Assembly (NCBI RefSeq): GCF_021172045.1 | Contig: NZ_CP087164.1 | Span: forward strand, 2,542,001 to 2,606,000 | From: Capillimicrobium parvum | Lineage (GTDB): Bacteria; Actinomycetota; Thermoleophilia; Solirubrobacterales; Solirubrobacteraceae | Direction: 5' to 3' | DNA: 64,000 bases | Shown here: piece after piece, positions 7,668-15,998 of the stretch | Layout: each line of letters begins with the position of its first letter | How positions within the stretch are numbered: the first letter of the stretch is position 1 | The notes under the pieces: model-generated | Databases searched by the model: none | What the model was told of the DNA's origin: nothing | The model's input: the letters and a program-made list of their open reading frames with translations, nothing else | Translations under genes and position numbers: made by a program

Positions 7668-7738
7668 AGGCGACGACCGGAATCGAACCGGTGTACACGG
7701 CTTTGCAGGCCGCTGCGTAGCCACTCCGCCACGTCGCC
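7668..7738 (-). tRNA. tRNA-Cys (GCA)
   Basis: A 71-nt cloverleaf: acceptor GGCGACG / CGTCGCC, anticodon loop CTGCAAA with anticodon GCA, T-arm CCGGTTCGATTCCGG, discriminator T. No CCA is encoded. Its 3' end is the junction with the phage-like island. Confidence 0.93.
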
Positions 7739-7824
7739 AGGTGCGGCCCTCAGGCTATCGGGCGCGGGCGGCGGATGGTCGAGCGCGAGGGCGTCGCGGC
7801 GTTGCTACGCTACGGCGCGGCTGA

Positions 7825-7897
7825 GGGCGATTAGCTCAGCTGGGAGAGCGCCGCCTCGACAAGGCGGAGGTCACTGGTTCGAGCCCAGTATCGCCCA
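7825..7897 (+). tRNA. tRNA-Val (GAC)
   Basis: A 73-nt cloverleaf: acceptor GGGCGAT / ATCGCCC, anticodon arm CCGCC-TCGACAA-GGCGG with anticodon GAC, T-arm ACTGG-TTCGAGC-CCAGT, discriminator A. Only CC follows, so the full CCA is not encoded. Its 3' end serves as the attachment site of the element to the right. Confidence 0.94.
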
Positions 7898-7898
7898 C
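7878..7898 (+). repeat. att core copy 1 (tRNA-Val 3' end)
   Basis: TTCGAGCCCAGTATCGCCCA plus C, 21 bp, is repeated exactly at 25615-25635 and in damaged form at 27600-27618. Arm-like GTACCAA sites follow at 7940 and 7953. Confidence 0.85.
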
Positions 7899-7903
7899 CT
7901 CGG

Positions 7904-7927
7904 AAACCCGCTGGAGACGGCGGGTTT
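7904..7927 (+). terminator. tRNA-Val terminator
   Basis: Stem AAACCCGC / GCGGGTTT with an 8-nt loop, ending in TTTT. Similar hairpins follow the other two att cores. Confidence 0.75.
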
Positions 7928-8182
7928 TCGCGTTCTCGGGTACCAACTCCGAGTACCAATTCCGTCGCGCTGCGTCCGCACGCAGCCCAGATACCAAGGC
8001 GTGGCGCTCGTGCGATTGGCTGACCGCAGCCATCGCCGGGTCCCTCACAGAGAGCGATGCGCGAAATAGGATCGTCGAATGCCCGGGGCTCTAGACCCGC
8101 TGCTCGACGACTGCGCGTCGGGTTGAGTACGCGTCCAGGGTCGCCCGGCCGAGGGCGACAGCTGATCAACGACCAACGAGGG

Positions 8183-10129
8183 GTGGCGGGCGTGCTCCTA
8201 CCGGCGTGGCTGTTTGCGCTGCGCGACACGTTGCGCGCCGGCGCGCTCGCTCCGGCCGAGGCACTGGGCCCGATCACCGTCCTCACCGAGCTCTCGCACG
8301 TCTGCGAGACGTTGCTCGCCGGCAGAGCCGGCCCCAACGACGCAGACCGCAAGTCCATCACCGCCGAGCTTCGCGCCGCGCGCGGAACCATTGGACCGAG
8401 GGCAGCGCAGGCGATCGGGCCGACGCTGGACACGTTCGTCAGGGAGACGACAGCGACGAGGCTTGAGACCGCGCAGGGAGCGCGGTCCGTCAAGCTCGCG
8501 TTGGACGCGCTCGGTCCGCGTGTCGTAGCGCCTGAGGCGTCCGCGGCCGCCTGGGACGATGTGGTGGCGGCGTTCGCCGACCCTGACGTGGACGTAGACA
8601 TCTGCGAGCAGCGGATGATGGTGTTGAGGGAGCTGTGCGAAGCGCGCGGCCATGGCTGGTGGGCGCTCGGCCTGCCGCACGTGCTTTCGGACGTGATCTC
8701 CGACACGATGTTGGGCGCGGTCTGGGCCGGGGTCATGGACGAGTCCCTGCTGACGGACCCACGCGATCAGGCTGGGATGGACGAGGAGGTGAGACTGGCG
8801 GCGTGCCGCCGAATGGTCGCCGAGGACGGAGAGCGAGACGACGTGGTTGTCTGGCTGCGCTTCGAGCATGCGTACGTCGATGGGTGGCAGCGAGTCGGGC
8901 CCGTCGAGTTCTTCCACGCGGGGATGTTTCCCGACGGACTGCGTGCTGGTGGCGGCCTCGCTGGCATGCCCGGCTATGAACCGCCAGCTGAACTGCACGA
9001 CCCGAGGTTCACAGGACGCTGGCCAGAGGATCACCGAGCCGACCCAGGCACTGAGCATGCTGTGCTCGCACGCGTCCGCCTGCCAGACATCTACGTCGAA
9101 CAGGCGAGGCGGCGTGCGCGAGATCTCGTCACGGCGGTCATTGAAGTTGCGTCCGAACTCTCGCAGTGGGAGCTGCAATCCGGAGAGGTGCTCTACACCG
9201 AGAAGAACGGCGCCTCCGGTTCGTTCTTCGCCGATCCCAAGCAGCTCGAGCGCAACCGAACGCGGGTCCAGTCGGTCGACGACCCCACCAGGGACGGGCT
9301 CGCACGGCTCGACCCGGGTCTGGTGACACGACTGGCTGCAGACGACCCCGCCGCCTTTGAGGCCGTGGAGGACGCCCGCTGGGTCATCGCGGTCGCCCGG
9401 TCGCCCAGCGCCGCCCAACGCGTTGCACTCGGCACGCGCGCGTTGGAGCGATCGCTCGGCGCCGCGCGCGCTCAGGGCGAGCGATGGCCCGACGGGGTCC
9501 GGCGCTATCTGCGCGCCCCATGGTTGCACTGCGCGATCGGGATGTGGCTGGAAGTGCTGGCGCACCACGCGATTGTCGGCGCCGCGCTGACACACGGCAG
9601 GGACAGTGCGAGCGCGGAGGCGGTCGTGGGGTCGGAGCGCGGCACAGCTGCGCGGTCGCCACGAAGCGTCGACGTTCGTGGGCTGGCATCGTTGGCGTCC
9701 GGCCGTCCGCTGGACGAGATCATTTCCGCCGGCCTCATGGAACATCGCCAGGTTCGCGTCGGACTCGCTGTGCTCAGTGACCCCACGGCGGCGGCGCGGT
9801 GGCTGGCCACGCGCGAGCGACGCTTCGACGTCCTGCTGGCTCGCGCCGAACGGTGCCGAAACGGCGTCATCCACGGGCAGCGGCCAACCGAAGGCGCGCT
9901 CAACACGGTCGACGGCTTCGTCGCCGACCTCGGGCGCATCGTGGCGCGCGACAGCGTCCGAACCGCGGCATCCGGCCTGGAGCCGCTCGCCGTGCTCGAA
10001 GGGTGGCGCGTTGGGATCGTCGAGGCCAAGGCGCGGCTCGACGCCGGTGACGGCCCCGTGGAGGCGCTGTTCCTCAATCCGTGTGCCCGCGGCGACGACT
10101 TCGAAGGCAGCACTGTCGGCGAGCCATGA
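8183..10129 (+). CDS. HEPN-domain protein 1 of a tandem paralogous pair
   Basis: About 648 residues, paralogous to the next gene across its length. Shared blocks are an N-terminal 'LGPITVLTELSHVCETLLAGR' region, a central 'FEAVEDARWVIAVARS' plus 'AQRVALGTRALERSL', and a C-terminal 'LLARAERCRNGVIHGQRP'. The last contains RNGVIH, a canonical HEPN RNase motif (R559, H564). There is no membrane segment. I start at GTG 8183 by alignment with the paralog; GTG 8192 and ATG 8057 are alternatives. It overlaps the next gene by four bases, so the two are co-translated. I infer an RNA-cleaving defence or toxin role; no named family is recognised. Confidence 0.75.
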   Translation: MAGVLLPAWLFALRDTLRAGALAPAEALGPITVLTELSHVCETLLAGRAGPNDADRKSITAELRAARGTIGPRAAQAIGPTLDTFVRETTATRLETAQGARSVKLALDALGPRVVAPEASAAAWDDVVAAFADPDVDVDICEQRMMVLRELCEARGHGWWALGLPHVLSDVISDTMLGAVWAGVMDESLLTDPRDQAGMDEEVRLAACRRMVAEDGERDDVVVWLRFEHAYVDGWQRVGPVEFFHAGMFPDGLRAGGGLAGMPGYEPPAELHDPRFTGRWPEDHRADPGTEHAVLARVRLPDIYVEQARRRARDLVTAVIEVASELSQWELQSGEVLYTEKNGASGSFFADPKQLERNRTRVQSVDDPTRDGLARLDPGLVTRLAADDPAAFEAVEDARWVIAVARSPSAAQRVALGTRALERSLGAARAQGERWPDGVRRYLRAPWLHCAIGMWLEVLAHHAIVGAALTHGRDSASAEAVVGSERGTAARSPRSVDVRGLASLASGRPLDEIISAGLMEHRQVRVGLAVLSDPTAAARWLATRERRFDVLLARAERCRNGVIHGQRPTEGALNTVDGFVADLGRIVARDSVRTAASGLEPLAVLEGWRVGIVEAKARLDAGDGPVEALFLNPCARGDDFEGSTVGEP

Positions 10130-12012
10130 AGCTGAACACCGACAGCTACGCCCACAACGATCTCCCGGCCGCGCTACTCGACCTGCGCGCAGAACTGTCG
10201 GAGGGCGCTGACAAGGCGCCGCCCGAGCTGCTGGGCCCGATCAGCGCGCTGCTGGAGGTCGACTACACGTGCGAGAGCGTCATGAAGGGGCGGAGGATCA
10301 ACCCGGGTGATCGCCAGTGCCTCGTCGCGGACCTCGGGTCGATGCACCGGGCACTCGGGCCGCGGACCCGCGCGGCGGCCAGCCCCGAGCTGGACGATTT
10401 CGTGCGCGGGCTCAGCAAGCTCGCCAGGCGGCTCGACGACGCCGGCCAGGCACGCTCGGCTCAGCTGACCACTAGATCACTGCTCGCGGCGATGGCCCGT
10501 CCCGACGTCGCCCGGGCCGCATGGAATGACGCCGTGCACGCCTTCGAGTCGCGCGAGACGACCCCGCAGGAGTGCATGTACCGCCTGCGTGTCCTGCAGG
10601 AGATCTGTGAGCACCGCGGCTACCAGTGGCACCCGCAGGGTCTCGCCGACCAGCTCGTGATCCGGCTTGGCGACGTCGTCGCACGCCAGGCTATGGCTGA
10701 CGGCGACGCCACGATCCAGCCGACTCCCGTCCGCGAGCGCCTTGACGCCTGCGAGGCGCGGCTCGCGCAGACCCCGGGGCGCGCCGACATCGCGGTCTGG
10801 TTCGTGATATCGCACGCGGAGCTGCCCGACGGCCCGATCGACCTCGGGCCGGTTCAGGTGTACCCGGCTGCGACTCTCCGCGCAGCGGCGGAGCCCGACG
10901 CCGCGCTCCCTAACCTCGCCACGGACCTCCCGGAGATCAACCGGCTGCGTGCCGGCGCCGGCTCATGGCTGAGGCCGGCGCCCGATCACCACGCTATGTC
11001 CTTGGCGCGGGTGTGGATGCGCGACGCGTTGCGCTGGCGCGCACCGGCCGTCGCGCGCGGCACCCTCGAGGCCCTCGTGGAGATCGCCGACCCCGGCACC
11101 CAATGGGTCATCTGGGACGGACACATGGGCTGGAGCGGCGGCGACCTGTGGGGCGAGTCCTTCACCGATCCCGAACGGGAAGCCCAACGCCAGCGACTAA
11201 CCATTTCGATGTTCGACCATACCCAGCAAGGCCTGCAGACGTTTAGCGGCGAGTTTGTGCAGCGGCTGCTCGACAGCGACCCGAACGCGCTAGAGGCCGT
11301 CGAGGACGCTCGCTGGGTGGTCGCGCTTTCGAGGGCCTCAGGCCACGCGCAGCGCGTAGCGCTCGGCACCCGTGCGCTCGAACGCAGCCTCAGCGTCGTC
11401 CAAGGCCCCAAGCAGCGTTGGGCCGAAGTTACATCCCGCTACCTGAAGGCGAGGTGGGTCCTGGACGTGCTGCGCCAGGACCTCGGGGACGCCGCCCTCA
11501 CCGCCGTGCGCGACATGCGCTGGAAGGCGCACAACCCCACGGCCGAAGATGACTTGCTGCACCTCGTGCTGTCAGGGTCCGACCCCACGTCATGGAAGGT
11601 CTCGCACCGCGGGCTGGCGACAGCCCGGGCCACCTACGGCGACCAATGGGCGAGCGGGTCGCTTGCCGTGCGGCTCGTCGAACGCGCGGACACGGCGCTC
11701 AACGACCCGACGGTTGCGCTCGCCCGCCTCGACGAGCTCGAGGATCGGTTCACAACGCTGCTCGAGCGCGCCGAGCGACAACGCAACAGCTTGATCCACG
11801 GTGGACGCCCCGTCGACGGCGTGCTCGCGACCGTCGACGACTTCGTCACGACGCTCAACGACCTCGTCGCCGAGGAAAGCATGCACGCGGCCGAAACCGG
11901 CGACGACCCACTCGTCCGGCTCGAGGGCTGGCGCGTCGAGGCGCTCCACCGCAAACAGCGGCTCGAGGCAGCGGAAGCGCCCGTCGATGTGCTCTTCGCC
12001 GACGGGTCGTGA
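10126..12012 (+). CDS. HEPN-domain protein 2 of a tandem paralogous pair
   Basis: A 628-residue paralog of the preceding protein. The N-terminus has 'LLGPISALLEVDYTCESVM', the centre 'LEAVEDARWVVALSRAS' and 'AQRVALGTRALERSL', and the C-terminus the HEPN motif RNSLIH (R553, H558) followed by 'GGRPVDGVLATVDDFVTTL'. Both copies end with 'EGWRV...K.RL.A...PV..LF'. The middle (residues 200-330) differs most, as if the two had specialised to different signals or partners. Its ATG overlaps the stop of copy 1 (ATGA), which fixes the start. Two obligately paired HEPN proteins suggest a hetero-oligomer. Confidence 0.8.
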   Translation: MKLNTDSYAHNDLPAALLDLRAELSEGADKAPPELLGPISALLEVDYTCESVMKGRRINPGDRQCLVADLGSMHRALGPRTRAAASPELDDFVRGLSKLARRLDDAGQARSAQLTTRSLLAAMARPDVARAAWNDAVHAFESRETTPQECMYRLRVLQEICEHRGYQWHPQGLADQLVIRLGDVVARQAMADGDATIQPTPVRERLDACEARLAQTPGRADIAVWFVISHAELPDGPIDLGPVQVYPAATLRAAAEPDAALPNLATDLPEINRLRAGAGSWLRPAPDHHAMSLARVWMRDALRWRAPAVARGTLEALVEIADPGTQWVIWDGHMGWSGGDLWGESFTDPEREAQRQRLTISMFDHTQQGLQTFSGEFVQRLLDSDPNALEAVEDARWVVALSRASGHAQRVALGTRALERSLSVVQGPKQRWAEVTSRYLKARWVLDVLRQDLGDAALTAVRDMRWKAHNPTAEDDLLHLVLSGSDPTSWKVSHRGLATARATYGDQWASGSLAVRLVERADTALNDPTVALARLDELEDRFTTLLERAERQRNSLIHGGRPVDGVLATVDDFVTTLNDLVAEESMHAAETGDDPLVRLEGWRVEALHRKQRLEAAEAPVDVLFADGS

Positions 12013-12100
12013 CCCGTGCGCGGGTCGGGCGTGGAGTCGGGATCAGGGCCGCCCTGCTACATCGCAATGGCCTGTCCGGCCGCAGGCGTACCTTGGAGAC

Positions 12101-13201
12101 GTGGCCGCGCGTCACCACTACCTGCCCAGGTTCCTGCAGCGCCGCTTCGGTTGCGACCCCGCAGATCGCAACACGACGGTCGTCCGCATGGACGTGTCGA
12201 CCGGCGAATGCCGCGCGGTCCACCCTGCCAAGGAGGCGTCGCTGGACCGCTACTACCGCCTGACCGACAACAACGCCAAGAATGAGGACGGTGTCGAGGG
12301 GCTCCTCGGTCGCATCGAGTCGGCCGCGGCGCCCGCGATCACCAAGGTCGTTGGCTCGGGCGGCGAGCCGCCCGAGCCGCGCAAGCTCGTGGGCCTTGCA
12401 AGGTTCGTCGCGACACTGGCGTTCCGCACGCCGGACGCGCGCGCCGACCTCGCGGCCGCAGACATCGAATTCTCTAAGCTCGCGGCACGGCAACTGTTCT
12501 CCGACCCGGCTGCAACGCGGCGCGCCCTGGGTCCCGACGCGACTTACGAAGCGGTCGCCAGGTGGCAGCGCAAGCTCCTGGACGGCTTGCGCGACGGGAA
12601 CATCACCTTCGAGCGCGATCCGGTGCGCGAGATCGGCATGATGCTGCGCGCTGTGGAGCCATTGACCCAGTGGCTCATCTCGGCAGCGTGGTGGGAGCTG
12701 CTGCGCGCCCCCCAGGGCCGCCAGTTCGTGCTGTCCGACGCGCCCGTCGCTCACCGGGACCCGACGCCACCGCTCGATGGTGCCGGCGCCGGCTTCAACT
12801 CCTCGCCCGGGGCGATGACGGTACTGCCGATCGACCCGGTCGTCGCGCTGCTCATCCGGCCTGCGCCCGACGGTCTGCTGAACTGGGTAGCTCGGGACGT
12901 TGGCGAGGCGCTCGTCGACGACTTGAACCTGCTCATCTACGCGCAGGCTGGCGAGGCGGTGTACGCCTCGTCCCGGCAGATCCTTGAGGAGGTGCGCGCC
13001 AACGCGCGGCGCGATCCGCAGCGCGTCGTTGAGCTCAGGCGCCGGCGCATGCGCGTGTGGGTCGGCGAGCTGGGCCCCAAGGACGCGCCCGGCCAGGGCG
13101 GCGTGCGCGAGTTCACCGGCAGAAACCGCGACGGCACGGTCACCGCATCGATGCGGGTCTCCGCCGCGCAGGAGGCCGATGCGCTGCGACGCGCGATCTG
13201 A
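12101..13201 (+). CDS. DUF4238 family protein 1
   Basis: A 366-residue protein starting at GTG 12101 behind a GGAG site. The N-terminus 'RHHYLPRFLQRRFG' is the hallmark of DUF4238. A central 'LLRAPQGRQFVLSDAPV' block matches the family's second conserved motif. The protein is soluble, with a basic C-terminal helix ('RRMRVWVGELGPK'). The gene lies 88 bp downstream of the HEPN pair in the same direction and may share its transcript. DUF4238 proteins recur in defence islands but their biochemistry is unknown. Confidence 0.78.
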   Translation: MAARHHYLPRFLQRRFGCDPADRNTTVVRMDVSTGECRAVHPAKEASLDRYYRLTDNNAKNEDGVEGLLGRIESAAAPAITKVVGSGGEPPEPRKLVGLARFVATLAFRTPDARADLAAADIEFSKLAARQLFSDPAATRRALGPDATYEAVARWQRKLLDGLRDGNITFERDPVREIGMMLRAVEPLTQWLISAAWWELLRAPQGRQFVLSDAPVAHRDPTPPLDGAGAGFNSSPGAMTVLPIDPVVALLIRPAPDGLLNWVARDVGEALVDDLNLLIYAQAGEAVYASSRQILEEVRANARRDPQRVVELRRRRMRVWVGELGPKDAPGQGGVREFTGRNRDGTVTASMRVSAAQEADALRRAI

Positions 13202-13221
13202 GGCGTCCTTTTCGCCTCAGA
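13197..13221. terminator. Bidirectional terminator
   Basis: A perfect 9-bp stem TCTGAGGCG / CGCCTCAGA with a T-rich loop, overlapping the stop of the DUF4238 gene and lying just before the end of the convergent HEPN gene. Confidence 0.7.
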
Positions 13222-13244
13222 GTTAGAGCGCCAGCAGGCCTCGC

Positions 13245-14309
13245 TCAGCCACCGGGTCGGCGCTCCACTACGTCGGGATCGTCGTTGTCCAGGATCCAGT
13301 CGTCGAAGTCGATGTCGCCGATCCGTACCGGTTGCCCACCATACGAAGCGGGACCTCGGACGTAGGTGGCGAGGATCTCACGCACACACATGCGAAAGAC
13401 GCGCACCGCGATCTCTGCATGCGGGCGGACGCCACGCCAAAAGAGCAGGGTGTCCGCAGGAGTGTCGATGTGGCCGTGCACGAGCGCGTTGCGGACGTTG
13501 TAGAAGTCCGAGGCCCACTGTTGCGCGAGCGTGTATTGGCCTGGCCCGTTGAAGAGCGACACCGTCTCGGCGCCGCGGCTATACGGGTCAACCCACTTGC
13601 CAATGCGCGCGACGAACTCGCGGCGGTTGGCGAAGTCCAGCAGCGCTTCAAGCGCGATGTTGAGATGCACCAGGCGCCAGAGCCCCTTGTACATTTCGTT
13701 ATCCGTCAGGGCGTAGAAGAAGCTCTCCAGCGCCAGCCACAGCCGTCGTAACTCAGCCGCGTCGTCCCGGCTGATAAGGAGCCCCAGGGATGTGACGAAG
13801 TCGTTGTCGGGCCGGGTCGGCACAAGGCTCGTTGGCGTCCAGGGCGGGCAGACGAACTTCATCTTTACGCCGTCGCCGAAGCCCGTCAGCTTGCGGCCGC
13901 TTTGGACCGCGATACCGCCGGACCCGTCGAGCATCTGGTGGTAGAGCAGGAAGTTGTCCGATGAGCACGGCAACACCGGGTTGTGGTAGCCGAACGCCAA
14001 CGACGAGAATGCGAGCGCGTAACCGGCTCGACGCACCAGTGTCCGTTCGTCGTCGGTGAGCGGACGCAGCGAGAATGATGAGTCGATCGTCGCGACGACG
14101 ATGCTCCGCACCTCGTCCTGCTCTGGCCATGTCAGGTACGCGCGCTTGACGCGGTCCAGTCGGTCCCGGTCGACTGTGCTGAGCGTGACTGGCAGATCGT
14201 CGGCCGGGTAATCAAAGAAGAGGACCGGTCCGAGCTGAACAGGATCGCCGATCCGTAACCAGGGCATGAAGCCGATCTCGGCAAGCGGCCGCGGGCTTGA
14301 CGTGGTCAT
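13245..14309 (-). CDS. ApeA-like HEPN protein
   Basis: A 354-residue protein. The N-terminal two thirds have alternating strands and helices ('MPWLRIGDPVQLGPVLFFDY', 'YHNPVLPCSSDNFLLYHQML'). The C-terminal third has 'LVHLNIALEALLDFANRREF' and then 'DFYNVRNALVHGHI', with the HEPN RNALVH motif (R273, H278). The arrangement of an expected-monomer helix, 'ALE.LL' and 'YN.RN..VHG' is that of ApeA-like HEPN proteins; ApeA itself is a reported abortive-infection effector. ATG 14309 is chosen because the upstream extension is Arg/Pro-rich noise. It is convergent to the HEPN pair operon. Confidence 0.75.
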   Translation of the reverse strand: MTTSSPRPLAEIGFMPWLRIGDPVQLGPVLFFDYPADDLPVTLSTVDRDRLDRVKRAYLTWPEQDEVRSIVVATIDSSFSLRPLTDDERTLVRRAGYALAFSSLAFGYHNPVLPCSSDNFLLYHQMLDGSGGIAVQSGRKLTGFGDGVKMKFVCPPWTPTSLVPTRPDNDFVTSLGLLISRDDAAELRRLWLALESFFYALTDNEMYKGLWRLVHLNIALEALLDFANRREFVARIGKWVDPYSRGAETVSLFNGPGQYTLAQQWASDFYNVRNALVHGHIDTPADTLLFWRGVRPHAEIAVRVFRMCVREILATYVRGPASYGGQPVRIGDIDFDDWILDNDDPDVVERRPGG

Positions 14310-14825
14310 ACCCGCGAAGCTAGGGCGTGCACCGGCGGATCCGCGCGTAGGCCTGCCAGGCGCGCGACGCTCGCCGGCGATTCGGCGCCCAAGCGCGCCC
14401 CTGCGTGGCTTCGGCACGCCTAGCCCCGCTCCCGAGGCCCGCCCGCCAAGCTGTTCGACGGCGTTCCCCCGAGGCCGGCCTCTGCGGTGACTGCGTGAGC
14501 TTCGGTGAGCAGTCTCGGCTGGGCGCCTACCGCAGCCCATTGAAGCGAGTCGTCACCGATCACCTGTTCGAGTCCCTCGACGTGCGCGATGAAGCCCGCC
14601 AACGCGACGTCGACGGCTATCGCGTGCCGTCGCACCGCACCACGTCGTGCTGGCGACTGGCGTGCAGCGGCTATCTCGGACTACGGCCATGGCACTCGGC
14701 GCCCAGTCGGCCGCGGTGGCGAGTGGAGATCCGCAACGCGGGGACGCGTACACCGCGCTAACCGGTGGAGCGGTTCCTCGGCGTACGTGGGCCGGGATCG
14801 TGCACCCGCGGCGGACTCAGACGCG
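14310..14825. other. Gene-free stretch or gene remnant
   Basis: About 516 bp without a convincing gene. A minus-strand frame at 14420-14635 ('ALAGFIAHVEGLEQVIGDDS') has somewhat protein-like composition but no start signal and no recognised family. It may be a decayed gene. Promoters for the ApeA-like gene must lie at the left side. Confidence 0.3.
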
Positions 14826-15863
14826 TCACAGCGAGTAGCTGGACAGCACCTGGGCGTGCTCGCCCTCGTGCCGCACGAAGGAGTGCTTCAGCCCCTCGGT
14901 CGTCTGCGTCATCCAGGCCGTCACGACTGCGCGATCTTCGACGCCCCGAGCGCGGTCGAGCGTCCTCGTCTGCAGCCACGCGGTGGTCGCGTCGAGCCGC
15001 GCGCTGTTGCGGATGTCGTAGGCCGGGAAGCTCGCGGCCGACACGGCGACTGGTCGCGCGTCGATCCCGCGCGGCGTCGTCCCGGGCCGCCAGAACCTGT
15101 GCGTTTCGGCCTGGGCCCAGGCGCCGTGGTTGAACGCGGCGAGCTGATGGCGAGGCGCGTCGTGGCCCGGAACGCGATCGTCCGCGTCCGCCCAGGTGAG
15201 CAGCAACGCGTCACGCGGGTCCAGCGGGACGCGAACCTCAAGAGATCCCAGAAGGCTGACGTCGACGTGGCCGCCGGCGTCGGTGCGCGACCAGGCCGCT
15301 TGCGTGATCGGGTGGTCGGAGGACACGAGCTCCGGACGGGAGAACCGCAGCAGAGCCCAGTGCATCTGCCCGATGATGGACGCGACGGTGCTGACTGCGT
15401 CGAACATCGAGTCGAGCTCGAAGTCCGCCTCGCGCAGCTCCTGGCGGCCCGCTCTCGTCAGCCAGGCCAGCAGCGGGGCTTCGCGCTCCATCTCGTCGAG
15501 GAACCGGCCGACCATCCCGGGGATCTCTCCCCGCTGTCTCGGACTGGCGCAGAGGATCATCGCGATCCACAGCGCAACCCATGCGCGCTCGCCGGCGTCG
15601 GTCAGCGGCCATCTCTGGCCGAGCTGTCGGATCAGAGGGAGCGCGCGCGTCTCGATCGCGCCTCGCTCCGTCTCGGCGACGGCCGCCGGCCGCGACCCGT
15701 CGGGCGAGGGTGAGGCCGCGTAGAACTTCTTGCGCACCCCGACCTGACTGGGCGGTAGCTTCAGCCGCTGCCCTCCGTCGACCAGTTCGCATTCGACGAC
15801 GTCGTCGACGGTCCAGTTGCGGATGTATCCGGCGCTGATGACGTGGTTACGGTCACGATCCAT
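14826..15863 (-). CDS. DUF4238 family protein 2
   Basis: A 345-residue protein. The N-terminus 'RNHVISAGYIRNW' is a variant of the DUF4238 'H..P..YLR.F' motif. 'LLRFSRPELVSSDHPI' matches the second family motif (aligned with 'FVLSDAPV' in copy 1). The C-terminus is helical and ends 'FVRHEGEHAQVLSSYSL'. ATG 15863 puts the motif at the N-terminus as usual; ATG 15908 is an alternative. It is downstream of the PLD-like gene on the same strand with a 135-bp gap. Identity to copy 1 is low, so it is not a recent duplicate. Confidence 0.65.
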   Translation of the reverse strand: MDRDRNHVISAGYIRNWTVDDVVECELVDGGQRLKLPPSQVGVRKKFYAASPSPDGSRPAAVAETERGAIETRALPLIRQLGQRWPLTDAGERAWVALWIAMILCASPRQRGEIPGMVGRFLDEMEREAPLLAWLTRAGRQELREADFELDSMFDAVSTVASIIGQMHWALLRFSRPELVSSDHPITQAAWSRTDAGGHVDVSLLGSLEVRVPLDPRDALLLTWADADDRVPGHDAPRHQLAAFNHGAWAQAETHRFWRPGTTPRGIDARPVAVSAASFPAYDIRNSARLDATTAWLQTRTLDRARGVEDRAVVTAWMTQTTEGLKHSFVRHEGEHAQVLSSYSL

Positions 15864-15998
15864 CGGGCGGCCCGCCTTTGCGCCTGCCGTCGCGCTCTTG
15901 AAGGTCATCGATCGGGAAGTTCGACGCGGTAGCGCCTCTCGTCTGACGCGCAGCGGAGCAGGACGGGCCAGCCACGCAAAGCCTGATGGTCGAGGTCC

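Larger units (their letters stand above)
1..7668. mobile_element. Phage-like satellite island (partial), inserted at tRNA-Cys
   Basis: The block holds an integrase, small HTH proteins, a replication protein with internal iterons, a capsid protein and small phage-type genes in one compact run that stops at the 3' end of tRNA-Cys. No portal, large terminase, prohead protease, tail or lysis gene is visible, so it could not make a virion alone. Mycobacterial phiRv1 and phiRv2 have a comparable plan. The left end and the other att copy lie outside the window, so full content is unknown. Confidence 0.7.

Noticed and set aside
8183-12012. Gene duplication artefact of assembly for the HEPN pair
   Set aside because: The two copies differ throughout at nucleotide and protein level, so they are old paralogs.
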